Source: Frankiaceae bacterium (lineage in GTDB: Bacteria > Actinomycetota > Actinomycetes > JAVEEJ01). Taken from it: a stretch of 33,290 nucleotides of DNA. A program made the translations under genes and the position numbers. Where the stretch lies: assembly GCA_030840515.1 (NCBI GenBank), contig JAVEEJ010000323.1, forward strand, positions 1 through 33,290. Reading direction: 5' to 3'. Below are positions 17,282 to 23,857 of this stretch, in pieces (position 1 is the first letter of the stretch; every line of letters begins with the position of its first letter). Below the pieces are notes generated by a model. That model ran no database searches, had not been told where the DNA came from, and saw only the letters and a program-made list of their open reading frames with translations.

Positions 17282-18622
17282 TCAGAGCAGCGGCAGATGC
17301 CGGTCCACCTCGAAGGGGGTCACCTGCTTGCGGTACTCCTCCCACTCCGCGCGCTTGTTGCGCAAGAAGAAGTCGAACACGTGCTCCCCCAGCGTCTCCG
17401 CGACCAGCTCGGAGCGCTCCATCGCCGTGATCGCGTCGGCGAGCGAACCGGGCAGCGGCTCGATCCCCAAGGCTCGCCGCTCGGCGTCCGTCAACGCCCA
17501 CACGTCGTCCTCGGCGCCCTCGGGCAGCTCGTAGCCCTCCTCGATGCCCTTGAGACCGGCGGCGAGGAGTACGGCGAACGCGAGGTAGGGGTTGCATGCG
17601 CTGTCCGGGGAGCGGACCTCGATCCGGGTCGACTGGCCCTTGGCCGGCTTGTACATCGGCACCCGGACCATGGCCGAGCGGTTGTTGTGACCCCAGCAGA
17701 CGTAGGACGGTGCCTCGCCCCCACCCCAGAGCCGCTTGTAGCTGTTCACCCACTGGTTGGTCACGGCCGTCATCTCCGGCGCGTGGGTGAGCAGGCCCGC
17801 GATGAACGCCCGGCCCGTCTTGGACAGCTGGTAGGCCGACCCGGCCTCGTAGAAGGCGTTGGTGTCGCCCTCGAACAGGGACAGGTGGGTGTGCATCGCC
17901 GAGCCCGGGTGCTCTGCGAAGGGCTTGGGCATGAACGTCGCGTAGACGCCCGCTCCCTGCGCGACCTCCTTCATGACCAGCCGGAAGGTCATGAGGTTGT
18001 CGGCTGTGGTGAGCGCGTCGGCGTAGCGCAGGTCGATCTCCTGCTGCCCCGGGCCGACCTCGTGGTGGCTGAACTCGACGCTGATCCCCATCGCCTCGAG
18101 CGTGGTGATGGCCTGCCGTCGGAAGTCGTGTGCCACCGCATGGGGGCTGTGGTCGAAGTAGCCACCGCGGTCGATCGGCTTCGGGACGTCGCCCGGGCCT
18201 TCCGGCGCCCGGTCGAGCAGGAAGAACTCGACCTCGGGGGGGGTGTAGAAGGTGAAGCCGAGGTCAGCCGCCTTGCCCAGGGCGCGCTTGAGCACCGCTC
18301 GCGGGTCCGCCCAGGACGGCGTCCCGTCAGGCATGAGGATGTCGCAGAACATGCGCGCCGTGCCTGGGTGCTCGCCACGCCAAGGGAGCAGCTGGAACGT
18401 GGCCGGGTCGGGACGTGCGAGCATGTCGCTCTCGCTGACCCGGGCAAACCCCTCGATAGCGGACCCGTCGAAGCCGATCCCCTCGAGAAACGCACCCTCG
18501 AGCTCGGCCGGGGCGACCGCGACGGACTTGAGGAAGCCCAGCACGTCGGGGAACCACAACCGAACAAAACGGATGTCGCGCTCCTCGATGGTGCGGAGCA
18601 CGAACTCCTGCTGCTTGTCCAC
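17282..18622 (-). CDS. glnA2: Type I glutamine synthetase, GlnA2 type
   Basis: Starting at the GTG at 18622 (GAGGA upstream) the protein is 446 residues and begins with VDKQQEFVLRTIEERDIRFV. This agrees with mycobacterial GlnA2, which I recall as also 446 residues. The frame continues upstream to 18691 without family character. Signatures: GFDGSAIEGFARVSESD near the N-terminus, metal and substrate motifs EVEFFLLD, GPGQQEIDL, PGSAMHTHLS, and NQWVNSYKRL. The position of the AMP-acceptor tyrosine (KNLYDLP in E. coli) is here DDVWALT, with Trp near 375, so this enzyme should not be regulated by GlnE. Actinobacterial GlnA2-type enzymes are paralogues of the main GlnA1, and some members have other amine substrates such as polyamines. 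The exact substrate is uncertain. A GlnR-like box lies just upstream. Confidence 0.93.
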   Translation of the reverse strand: MDKQQEFVLRTIEERDIRFVRLWFPDVLGFLKSVAVAPAELEGAFLEGIGFDGSAIEGFARVSESDMLARPDPATFQLLPWRGEHPGTARMFCDILMPDGTPSWADPRAVLKRALGKAADLGFTFYTPPEVEFFLLDRAPEGPGDVPKPIDRGGYFDHSPHAVAHDFRRQAITTLEAMGISVEFSHHEVGPGQQEIDLRYADALTTADNLMTFRLVMKEVAQGAGVYATFMPKPFAEHPGSAMHTHLSLFEGDTNAFYEAGSAYQLSKTGRAFIAGLLTHAPEMTAVTNQWVNSYKRLWGGGEAPSYVCWGHNNRSAMVRVPMYKPAKGQSTRIEVRSPDSACNPYLAFAVLLAAGLKGIEEGYELPEGAEDDVWALTDAERRALGIEPLPGSLADAITAMERSELVAETLGEHVFDFFLRNKRAEWEEYRKQVTPFEVDRHLPLL

Positions 18623-18644
18623 GTGTCCATCCTCAGGGGGGCGT

Positions 18645-18660
18645 GTTTCCAGCACGTTAC
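18645..18660 (-). promoter_or_regulatory. GlnR-box-like site upstream of glnA2
   Basis: On the minus strand the sequence is GTAAC-GTGCTG-GAAAC, an exact match to the half of the GlnR consensus GTnAC-n6-GAAAC. The second half is not visible. It lies 23 bp from the glnA2 GTG and 46 bp from the DUF1800 ATG, so it could serve either gene. Closeness to glnA2 would put it near or over the core promoter. GlnR is the nitrogen regulator of actinomycetes, which fits a glutamine synthetase. Confidence 0.45.
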
Positions 18661-18706
18661 GAGGCCGACGCCGCAACGCGCGGCAGCTCAAGTCGTTAGG
18701 GGTGTT

Positions 18707-20326
18707 ATGTCAGGGGGGCCGAGTCGCCGTGCCGTGCTCTCGGGCGCGGCCGTGGGGATCGCGGCGGCCGGTCTGCGCGGCAGCGCGTCGGCCTCGGCGG
18801 CGGGTGGCAGCGACCGAGACGGGGACGAGTACGACGGGACTGGGCTCGACCCGACCCTCGCGGCACCGCCCCTCCCCGTCCCGGCGAACTCCGCGCTGCA
18901 CCTGCTGCGCCGGGTCACCCATGGACCGGCGCCGGTCGACTGGGAGGCGCTGACTCAGGCCGGCGGTCTCACTGAGTACCTCGACGCCCAGCTCGCCGAC
19001 ATGCCCGACGTGATCACCGACGCGCAGGTGCGCACCCGCTTCCCCTACGCCGAGCTGCCGCCCGCCGCGGTGCACGCCGCACTCGGACCCAACTGGGATC
19101 CCACGGCGATGCGACAGGTCGCGCTGGCGCACACGTTCCGGCAGCTCGTCTCGTCACGGCAGCTCTATGAGCAGGTCGTCGACGTCTTCTACAACCGGCT
19201 CAACGTTCCGGCGAACGGCGAGGACGGGCCGTGGTCGCTGCCGGACTACTACGCGCAGGTGATCCGCAAGCACGCTTATGGCAAGTACGCCGACATGGTG
19301 CTGGCTTCCGCGACGCACGGCGCGATGCTCGACTACCTGTCGGCCTCGGAGTCCACCAAGCACAACCCGAACGAGAACCTGGGCCGGGAGCTGCTCGAGC
19401 TGCACACCGTGGGACTCGGCGCGCGCTACACGGAGACCGACGTCAAGAAGGCGGCGCTTGCGCTGACCGGGCTGACCACCGCCGCCGACGGGTCGATGAC
19501 GTACTACGCGGCATCGCACTACGTCGGCGGGCTGCGCGTGCTGCGCTGGGCCCACCCGAACAAGACCGCTGCCGGTGGGCAGGCCGTCGTCGCGAGCCTC
19601 GTCAACTACCTCACCCGGCACTCCGCGTGCGCGCGGCGGGTCGCGTCGGCCCTGGCCACCCGATTCGTCTGCGACAAGCCCCCGCGTGACCTGCTGGACG
19701 CGATGCAGCACGCCTACCTGGCCAACGACACGGCCATCGTGCCCACGCTTCGCGCGATGTTCGCGCACAAGGCCTTCGAGCAGTGGAAGGGCCGCAAGCT
19801 GCGTCGGCCGCATCAGCAGGCGCTGGCCGCCGCCCGCTGCCTGAGCGTGGGCGCCGACCCGGCGCAGCCCACCGGGACCGACGGCACGTCCAGGCTCTGG
19901 TTCAGCATGGGCTCGCTCGGCGACGCGCCACTGACCCATGCGGCGCCCGACGGCCACCCCGACCTCGCGATGTGGTGGCTGTCGACCTCGAGCCGGCTGG
20001 CCGCCCCGCGGTGGTCGGTCCTGGCGACCGGTGGCTGGGGCGCCGGCCTGTCCAACCCCGACGCCGCAGTGCTTCGGCCGACGGACTCTTACGCGACGCA
20101 GGGTGCCGTGTGGTCGCCGGCCACGTCCGTGACACCGCGCCAGCTGGTCCAGGCCTGCGCCCGCCGGATGCTCGGCCAGTCCCTGCCTTCGGCCCAGGTC
20201 GACATCGTGGTCAAGGGCGTGGGGCTGTCGCCCACTGCCCCACCCGCGCTGTTGATCAGCTACGACGCCGCGCTGGAGGCGATCTACGCCCTGCTCGCCT
20301 CGCACCCGCAGCACACGGTGCGCTGA
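18707..20326 (+). CDS. Tat-exported DUF1800 protein
   Basis: Taken from the ATG at 18707 (AGGGG upstream) the protein is 539 residues. The open frame extends far upstream through glnA2, but only as an antisense shadow. The N-terminus is a twin-arginine signal (SRRAVLSGAAVGIAAAGL). The body has the DUF1800 hallmarks: LHLLRRVTHGP near the start, FYNRLNVP in place of the family's usual F-NHFNV, and ENLGRELLELHTVGLGARYTETDV. DUF1800 proteins are exported, have no agreed function, and are almost always paired with a DUF1501 gene. The next gene is exactly that, starting one base after this stop. The pair presumably forms an extracytoplasmic complex. Confidence 0.9.
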   Translation: MSGGPSRRAVLSGAAVGIAAAGLRGSASASAAGGSDRDGDEYDGTGLDPTLAAPPLPVPANSALHLLRRVTHGPAPVDWEALTQAGGLTEYLDAQLADMPDVITDAQVRTRFPYAELPPAAVHAALGPNWDPTAMRQVALAHTFRQLVSSRQLYEQVVDVFYNRLNVPANGEDGPWSLPDYYAQVIRKHAYGKYADMVLASATHGAMLDYLSASESTKHNPNENLGRELLELHTVGLGARYTETDVKKAALALTGLTTAADGSMTYYAASHYVGGLRVLRWAHPNKTAAGGQAVVASLVNYLTRHSACARRVASALATRFVCDKPPRDLLDAMQHAYLANDTAIVPTLRAMFAHKAFEQWKGRKLRRPHQQALAAARCLSVGADPAQPTGTDGTSRLWFSMGSLGDAPLTHAAPDGHPDLAMWWLSTSSRLAAPRWSVLATGGWGAGLSNPDAAVLRPTDSYATQGAVWSPATSVTPRQLVQACARRMLGQSLPSAQVDIVVKGVGLSPTAPPALLISYDAALEAIYALLASHPQHTVR

Positions 20327-20359
20327 CATGACGGACATGGTTGACATGACGGACATAGC
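20324..20359 (+). repeat. 18-bp tandem duplication over the DUF1501 start codon
   Basis: TGACATGACGGACAT occurs at 20324–20338 and again at 20342–20356, an 18-bp (six-codon) period. The first copy contains the DUF1800 stop and the DUF1501 ATG. The second gives a further in-frame ATG, so the protein begins MTDMVDMTDIAE. Confidence 0.8.
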
Positions 20360-21725
20360 TGAGATCACCGACGCGGGGCTGAACGACGACCTGGTTGACC
20401 TGACCCCGGAGCCCGCCGAAGGCACGTTCCTGCCCCGGGACGACGACACACCGGCACCCGTGGTGACCGCTGGCTCCGATGTGCCGGCACTGTCAGCCAT
20501 CGCGGCGGGCAACGGCCTTGACCGGCGCAACGTGCTCGGGGGCCTCGCGGCGGCGGCCGCGGCCGGCCTGGTGTCGTCGGCACTGCCCGGCCGGCTCGCG
20601 TTCGCCGGGACCCCGGGTGACTCGATCGTCGTGTTGTTCCTCCGCGGCGCGTACGACGGGATGTCGTTGCTCGCGCCCATCGGCGACCCCCACTACAAGA
20701 AGGCTCGTCCGCGACTGGCGCTGCCAGCCTCGATCGGTCTGCCGGCAGACCGGATGTTCGCCTGGAACCCGCAGGCGGTTCAGCTGCACAACCTCTTTCA
20801 GCGGGGACAGCTCGCGCCGATTGTCGGTGTCGCCTCCCCGGCCGCCACCCGCTCGCACTTCGAGGCGATGGAGCGGATGGAGTCGTGCTCCTATGCCGCC
20901 AGCCCGCAGCGCAGCGGGTGGCTCGACCGCTACGCCGAAGGGATCGGCGCCCGGCAGGTGTTCTCCTCGGTCGCGCTCGGCGGTCTCGTCCCCCGCTCGA
21001 TGACGGGAGCAGCGCCGGAGCTGACGATGCGCAGCCTTGACGCGTTCGACGTCTCGGTCGTGGGGCAGCGCAAGCGGTTCCTCAACGCGGTGCGCGGACT
21101 GCAGCACGCCAGTCGCGGCCCTGCCGCCAACGCGATGCTCGCGGGCCTCGCCGCGGTCGACCGCGTCGACCCGCTCAAGGGACGCCGCTCGGTCGGCTAC
21201 CCCGACACCTCTCTGGGCCGTGCGCTGCACGATGTCGCGACCCTGGTGCGCGCCAACCTCGGACTGCGAGTCGCGACGGTCGACGCCGGCGGCTGGGACA
21301 TGCACGTGGGGCTCGGTAACAGCGCCGGGAACAACGGGGGCAGCTTCGGGCGTCAGGCCGCCGACCTGTCGCTGTCGATCGGCGCCTTCGTCAAGGACCT
21401 GGGCGCGGCATGGCAGCGCACCACGCTGGTGGTGATGAGCGAGTTCGGACGACGGGTGGCGGAGAACGGCAGCGGCGGCCTGGACCACGGGCACGGGAAC
21501 ATGTGGCTGGTCGCCGGCGGCCGGATCCGCGGCGGCAAGGTCTACGGGCGTTGGCCCGGCCTGGCGCCGAGCCGGTTGGATGACGGTGACCTCGCGGGCC
21601 GCGTCGACCACCGGTCGGTGCTGGCCGAGGTGATCTCTCGGCGCGGCGGTGCGTCAGCCCGCACAGTTGGGGCCGCGCTTCCTGGGGCTCCGTCCACGCG
21701 GTTGGGCTTCACCGACCCTCGGTAG
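20328..21725 (+). CDS. Tat-exported DUF1501 protein
   Basis: 465 residues from the ATG at 20328, one base after the DUF1800 stop, with no ribosome-binding site, so probably translated by coupling. The fold is the alkaline-phosphatase/sulfatase-like DUF1501, with VVLFLRGAYDGMSLLAP at about 100–116 and the hallmark MSEFGRRVAENGSGGLDHGHGN toward the C-terminus. Unusually, the twin-arginine motif (LDRRNVLGGLAAAAAAG) lies at 66–67 behind an acidic, low-complexity extension of about 60 residues. Alternative starts are the in-frame ATGs at 20337 and 20346. A GTG near 20460 or 20463 would give a normal Tat n-region. The extension keeps GC-rich third positions, which suggests it is translated. Function of the DUF1800/DUF1501 pair is unknown. 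Confidence 0.9.
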   Translation: MTDMVDMTDIAEITDAGLNDDLVDLTPEPAEGTFLPRDDDTPAPVVTAGSDVPALSAIAAGNGLDRRNVLGGLAAAAAAGLVSSALPGRLAFAGTPGDSIVVLFLRGAYDGMSLLAPIGDPHYKKARPRLALPASIGLPADRMFAWNPQAVQLHNLFQRGQLAPIVGVASPAATRSHFEAMERMESCSYAASPQRSGWLDRYAEGIGARQVFSSVALGGLVPRSMTGAAPELTMRSLDAFDVSVVGQRKRFLNAVRGLQHASRGPAANAMLAGLAAVDRVDPLKGRRSVGYPDTSLGRALHDVATLVRANLGLRVATVDAGGWDMHVGLGNSAGNNGGSFGRQAADLSLSIGAFVKDLGAAWQRTTLVVMSEFGRRVAENGSGGLDHGHGNMWLVAGGRIRGGKVYGRWPGLAPSRLDDGDLAGRVDHRSVLAEVISRRGGASARTVGAALPGAPSTRLGFTDPR

Positions 21726-21743
21726 ATCTGCGTGCGTCAGATC
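21725..21743. terminator. Small hairpin at convergent gene ends
   Basis: GATCTG and CAGATC form a six-bp stem with a seven-base loop between the stop of the DUF1501 gene and the stop of the opposing BsuPI-domain gene. A bidirectional terminator is possible, but there is no T-tract and the stem is short. Confidence 0.3.
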
Positions 21744-22600
21744 GTGAAGGTCGTCTCGGGCTGAGTCTGCTTCTCCGAGGCCTGGCTGATGACGCGAAGC
21801 CTGTAGTCACCCGCGGGCAGCGGTCGGCCTCGCGCGTCCACGTCGGTCCAGGATGCGGTCCACTGCCAGCAGTGGTCGGTCTCGGCAACAAGTTCGTGCG
21901 GCTGATGGTCCGCCGGGTGGTCCGCAGACCAGCGCCAGACGACTTCCGTGCCTCTCATGACCAGCAGTTCGACCTCGCGGCTAGTGCTGAAGATGAGCTT
22001 GCTGCCCGAGGTGCCGTCGCGGCAGAGTTCGTCGGTGAGTTCATGACCATGCGCGGTCTTCTTGACGATCGCGCTGTGACACCAGTTGACCGTGGAGTGG
22101 GTGTTGTCCCCCACGTCCGATGACGCGCCCTGGCAGAACGACGTACCGCTCCCCAAGGGTGCTGGCCGGGCAAAGTAGTTCCGAACCAAGTCCGGTGTCC
22201 GGTACCCGTCGACCGCGGGTCCCGGTCCCGTCGTGGCTGCCGGCTCCGCTGTCGCCTCGGGTCCAGCCGCGGCATTGGGAGACGAGGTCGCGCCCGGCTG
22301 CTGTCCGGACGCGCTGTCATTAGTGGCTCCAGGAACGGGAGCACGCGACGGCACATCTGACGCGGACGCTGAAGGCGCCGGTGTCGCACCGTCCGGGTGG
22401 CCCGTGACCCGCAGACTGTCCTGGCCGCCCAGGGAAGAGGAGCCGATGATGGCGAGTACGACGGCGACCGCACCGGCGCCCGTCGTACTCGCAGCCGTCG
22501 CCTTCAACCGCCGACGACGCCGGCCCGCCCGCCGTGCCTCGGCGAACCCACCGTCCGGTGGGCTGAGCTCGGTGAAGGGACGGCGCGGGAGGTCGCTCAT
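21737..22600 (-). CDS. Single-pass membrane protein with BsuPI-like outer domain, candidate regulator of the ECF sigma factor
   Basis: 287 residues from the ATG at 22600, which overlaps the sigma-factor stop (ATGA). The upstream extension to 22780 is shadow. Layout: a basic cytoplasmic N-terminus of about 35 residues, one membrane helix (about 38–57), a Ser/Pro/Ala/Thr-rich spacer (about 65–135), and an outer domain with four cysteines. The end (about 225–287) has the BsuPI pattern VVWRWSADHPADHQ...W.DVDARGRPLPAGDYRLRV. Tight coupling to the ECF gene and the inside–helix–outside topology are those of an anti-sigma factor. The cytoplasmic part is short, however, and shows no zinc-binding HxxxCxxC motif. 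It may instead be a surface product of the regulon. A 13-bp inverted repeat lies in the helix-coding part. Confidence 0.8.
   Translation of the reverse strand: MSDLPRRPFTELSPPDGGFAEARRAGRRRRRLKATAASTTGAGAVAVVLAIIGSSSLGGQDSLRVTGHPDGATPAPSASASDVPSRAPVPGATNDSASGQQPGATSSPNAAAGPEATAEPAATTGPGPAVDGYRTPDLVRNYFARPAPLGSGTSFCQGASSDVGDNTHSTVNWCHSAIVKKTAHGHELTDELCRDGTSGSKLIFSTSREVELLVMRGTEVVWRWSADHPADHQPHELVAETDHCWQWTASWTDVDARGRPLPAGDYRLRVISQASEKQTQPETTFTI
22452..22492. repeat. 13-bp perfect inverted repeat built from two GTACTCG words
   Basis: GCGAGTACGACGG (22452–22464) and CCGTCGTACTCGC (22480–22492) are exact reverse complements separated by 15 bases. The repeat lies inside the membrane-helix codons of the BsuPI-domain gene. 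One arm uses the rare Val codon GTA and the other AGT-ACG (Ser-Thr). Confidence 0.75.
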
Positions 22601-23127
22601 CGCGCGTCCCCCATCTCTCCGGCCAGCACGAGGCGGGCCTCGTGAAGGCGACGCTTGACCGTGCCGACCGGGCGGTGGGTCAGGCGAGCGACCTCTTCGA
22701 CCGGCAGGTCGGCGTAGTAGTGCAGCAGCACCGCCTCTCGGAGCCGCTCCGGGAGTCGCTGCACCAAGTCGCGCAGCCATGGGTCGTGGGCCGGCGCGGT
22801 CGCGACGATGGCTCGCGCCGACTCGCGCGCGAGCACCCGGTCCTTGGTGGTCTGCCGCCAGTGGTCGCGGGCGATGTTGGTGGCGACGAAGAACAGCCAG
22901 GCCCGCGGGTCACAGACACTGCGCCAGCGTGCGAGCAGCCGGGTGAACGCCTCCTGGGCGATGTCCACGGCTGCTCCCTGGTCTCCGACGATGGCGAGCG
23001 CGTAGCCGGACAAGGGTCCGAAGTGCTCGGCGTACAACGCCTCGAACTGCTCCGCCTGGGACGGGGCGTCGACGGACTGAGCGGGAGGCGGCACGGGGTG
23101 TCTCAGTGCCCCCACCTCCGTCGTCAC
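22597..23127 (-). CDS. SigE-family ECF RNA polymerase sigma factor
   Basis: 176 residues with a GTG start and a perfect AGGAGG six bases upstream. Sigma region 2 spans about 27–92 (FEALYAEHFGPLSGYALAIVGDQGAAVDIAQEAF...). Region 4 spans about 120–168 (LVQRLPERLREAVLLHYYADLPVEEVARLTHRPVGTVKRRL). The short linker and the wording match the actinobacterial SigE-family (SCO4908-type) sigma-70 group. It is followed by the membrane BsuPI protein and is divergent from a secreted protein gene. The spacer holds identical ECF-type promoters in both directions, so it probably activates its own operon and that gene. Confidence 0.95.
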   Translation of the reverse strand: MTTEVGALRHPVPPPAQSVDAPSQAEQFEALYAEHFGPLSGYALAIVGDQGAAVDIAQEAFTRLLARWRSVCDPRAWLFFVATNIARDHWRQTTKDRVLARESARAIVATAPAHDPWLRDLVQRLPERLREAVLLHYYADLPVEEVARLTHRPVGTVKRRLHEARLVLAGEMGDAR

Positions 23128-23159
23128 TCCTGTCCTCCTGATCAGTGTGCGTCGGGTCG

Positions 23160-23186
23160 TAGACGGAGCAGACGGCGGGAAGGTTC
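23160..23186 (-). promoter_or_regulatory. ECF-type promoter of the sigma-factor operon
   Basis: Read on the minus strand: GAACC (bases 23186–23182), 16 bases, then CGTCTA (23165–23160). The form GAACC-N16-CGTC is that of ECF autoregulated promoters. It leads into the sigma-factor GTG at 23127, with space for a leader of about 25 bases containing AGGAGG. Confidence 0.7.
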
Positions 23187-23190
23187 GGCC

Positions 23191-23217
23191 GAACCTGAGC
23201 GGGTTTCCACCCGTCTA
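23191..23217 (+). promoter_or_regulatory. ECF-type promoter of the divergent secreted-protein gene
   Basis: GAACC at 23191–23195, 16 bases, then CGTCTA at 23212–23217. This is an exact mirror of the opposite promoter. The two -35 elements abut to make the perfect palindrome AGGTTCGGCCGAACCT (23181–23196), and the -10 elements form a 9-bp inverted repeat (CGTAGACGG at 23158–23166, CCGTCTACG at 23211–23219). Confidence 0.7.
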
Positions 23218-23250
23218 CGGCCTGTCAGCCCGCCCAGCCAGGAGGAACGC

Positions 23251-23829
23251 ATGAACGCCCGGACCGTCACCGCACTCCTCTGCGCCGCCGCGCTCGGCGC
23301 GCTCGCCCCGACAGCGACGGCCGCCCCTGTCGAGCAGCGCCGGATCGCCACGACCGAGCTCCACCTGGGTCTGGCCGGCGGACGCACCCTCGACGTCCAG
23401 CTGCGGTTGCTCACCGGGCCCAGCGGGAGCACGCTACGGGTCGAGACCGCGCGCTGCGACGCCAACGGCTGCGACGCCGCATCGGACTACGCCGGGCCAG
23501 TGAGCGGCGCTTCCATCTCGGGCACCGATGCGCGGGCGACCCTGCACTCCGTCGTCGGAGGGCTGGCGCTCTCCCTCACGTGGACACCGTCGGGCGAGCA
23601 GGCGCACGAGCTCGGCGGCCTGCGGGGCAGCGGCAACGGCGGCGAGGACGACCTGAGCGTCTACTCCGGCAGCCCCGCGCTGGTGGCCGCCCAGGTCGAG
23701 TCTGTGGCGTGCCACCTGACCGGTGTCGTCGGTGACGAGGTGCACGTCTCCGACTCCAGCGGTCCTGCCGCGGGTGTGCGCCCGCTCACCGCGCTGAACC
23801 TGCCTCGCCGGGCGACTGTCATCTGCTGA
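23251..23829 (+). CDS. Small secreted cysteine-containing protein, probable ECF target
   Basis: 192 residues from the ATG at 23251, with GGAGG just upstream. The frame extends upstream to 22642 only as an antisense shadow of the sigma gene. A signal peptide (MNARTVTALLCAAALGALAPTATAAP) has a likely AxA cleavage site; no lipobox. The mature part is predicted beta-rich, with four cysteines: Cys69 and Cys74 (CDANGC), Cys154, and Cys192 as the last residue. These could form two disulfides. I recognise no family. Its promoter mirrors that of the ECF operon, so it is probably part of the same response. Confidence 0.85.
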   Translation: MNARTVTALLCAAALGALAPTATAAPVEQRRIATTELHLGLAGGRTLDVQLRLLTGPSGSTLRVETARCDANGCDAASDYAGPVSGASISGTDARATLHSVVGGLALSLTWTPSGEQAHELGGLRGSGNGGEDDLSVYSGSPALVAAQVESVACHLTGVVGDEVHVSDSSGPAAGVRPLTALNLPRRATVIC

Positions 23830-23832
23830 GTC

Positions 23833-23842
23833 GCCGTACTCG
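23833..23842 (+). repeat. Dispersed GCCGTACTCG word, intergenic copy
   Basis: It occupies the 28-bp gap between two convergent genes (ends 23829 and 23858). See the finding on the dispersed word. Confidence 0.5.
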
Positions 23843-23857
23843 TCCCTGGGTCGCCGG

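Noticed and set aside
17297..18706. Upstream extension of the DUF1800 frame through glnA2
   Set aside because: It is antisense to glnA2. The Tat signal and ribosome-binding site place the start at 18707.
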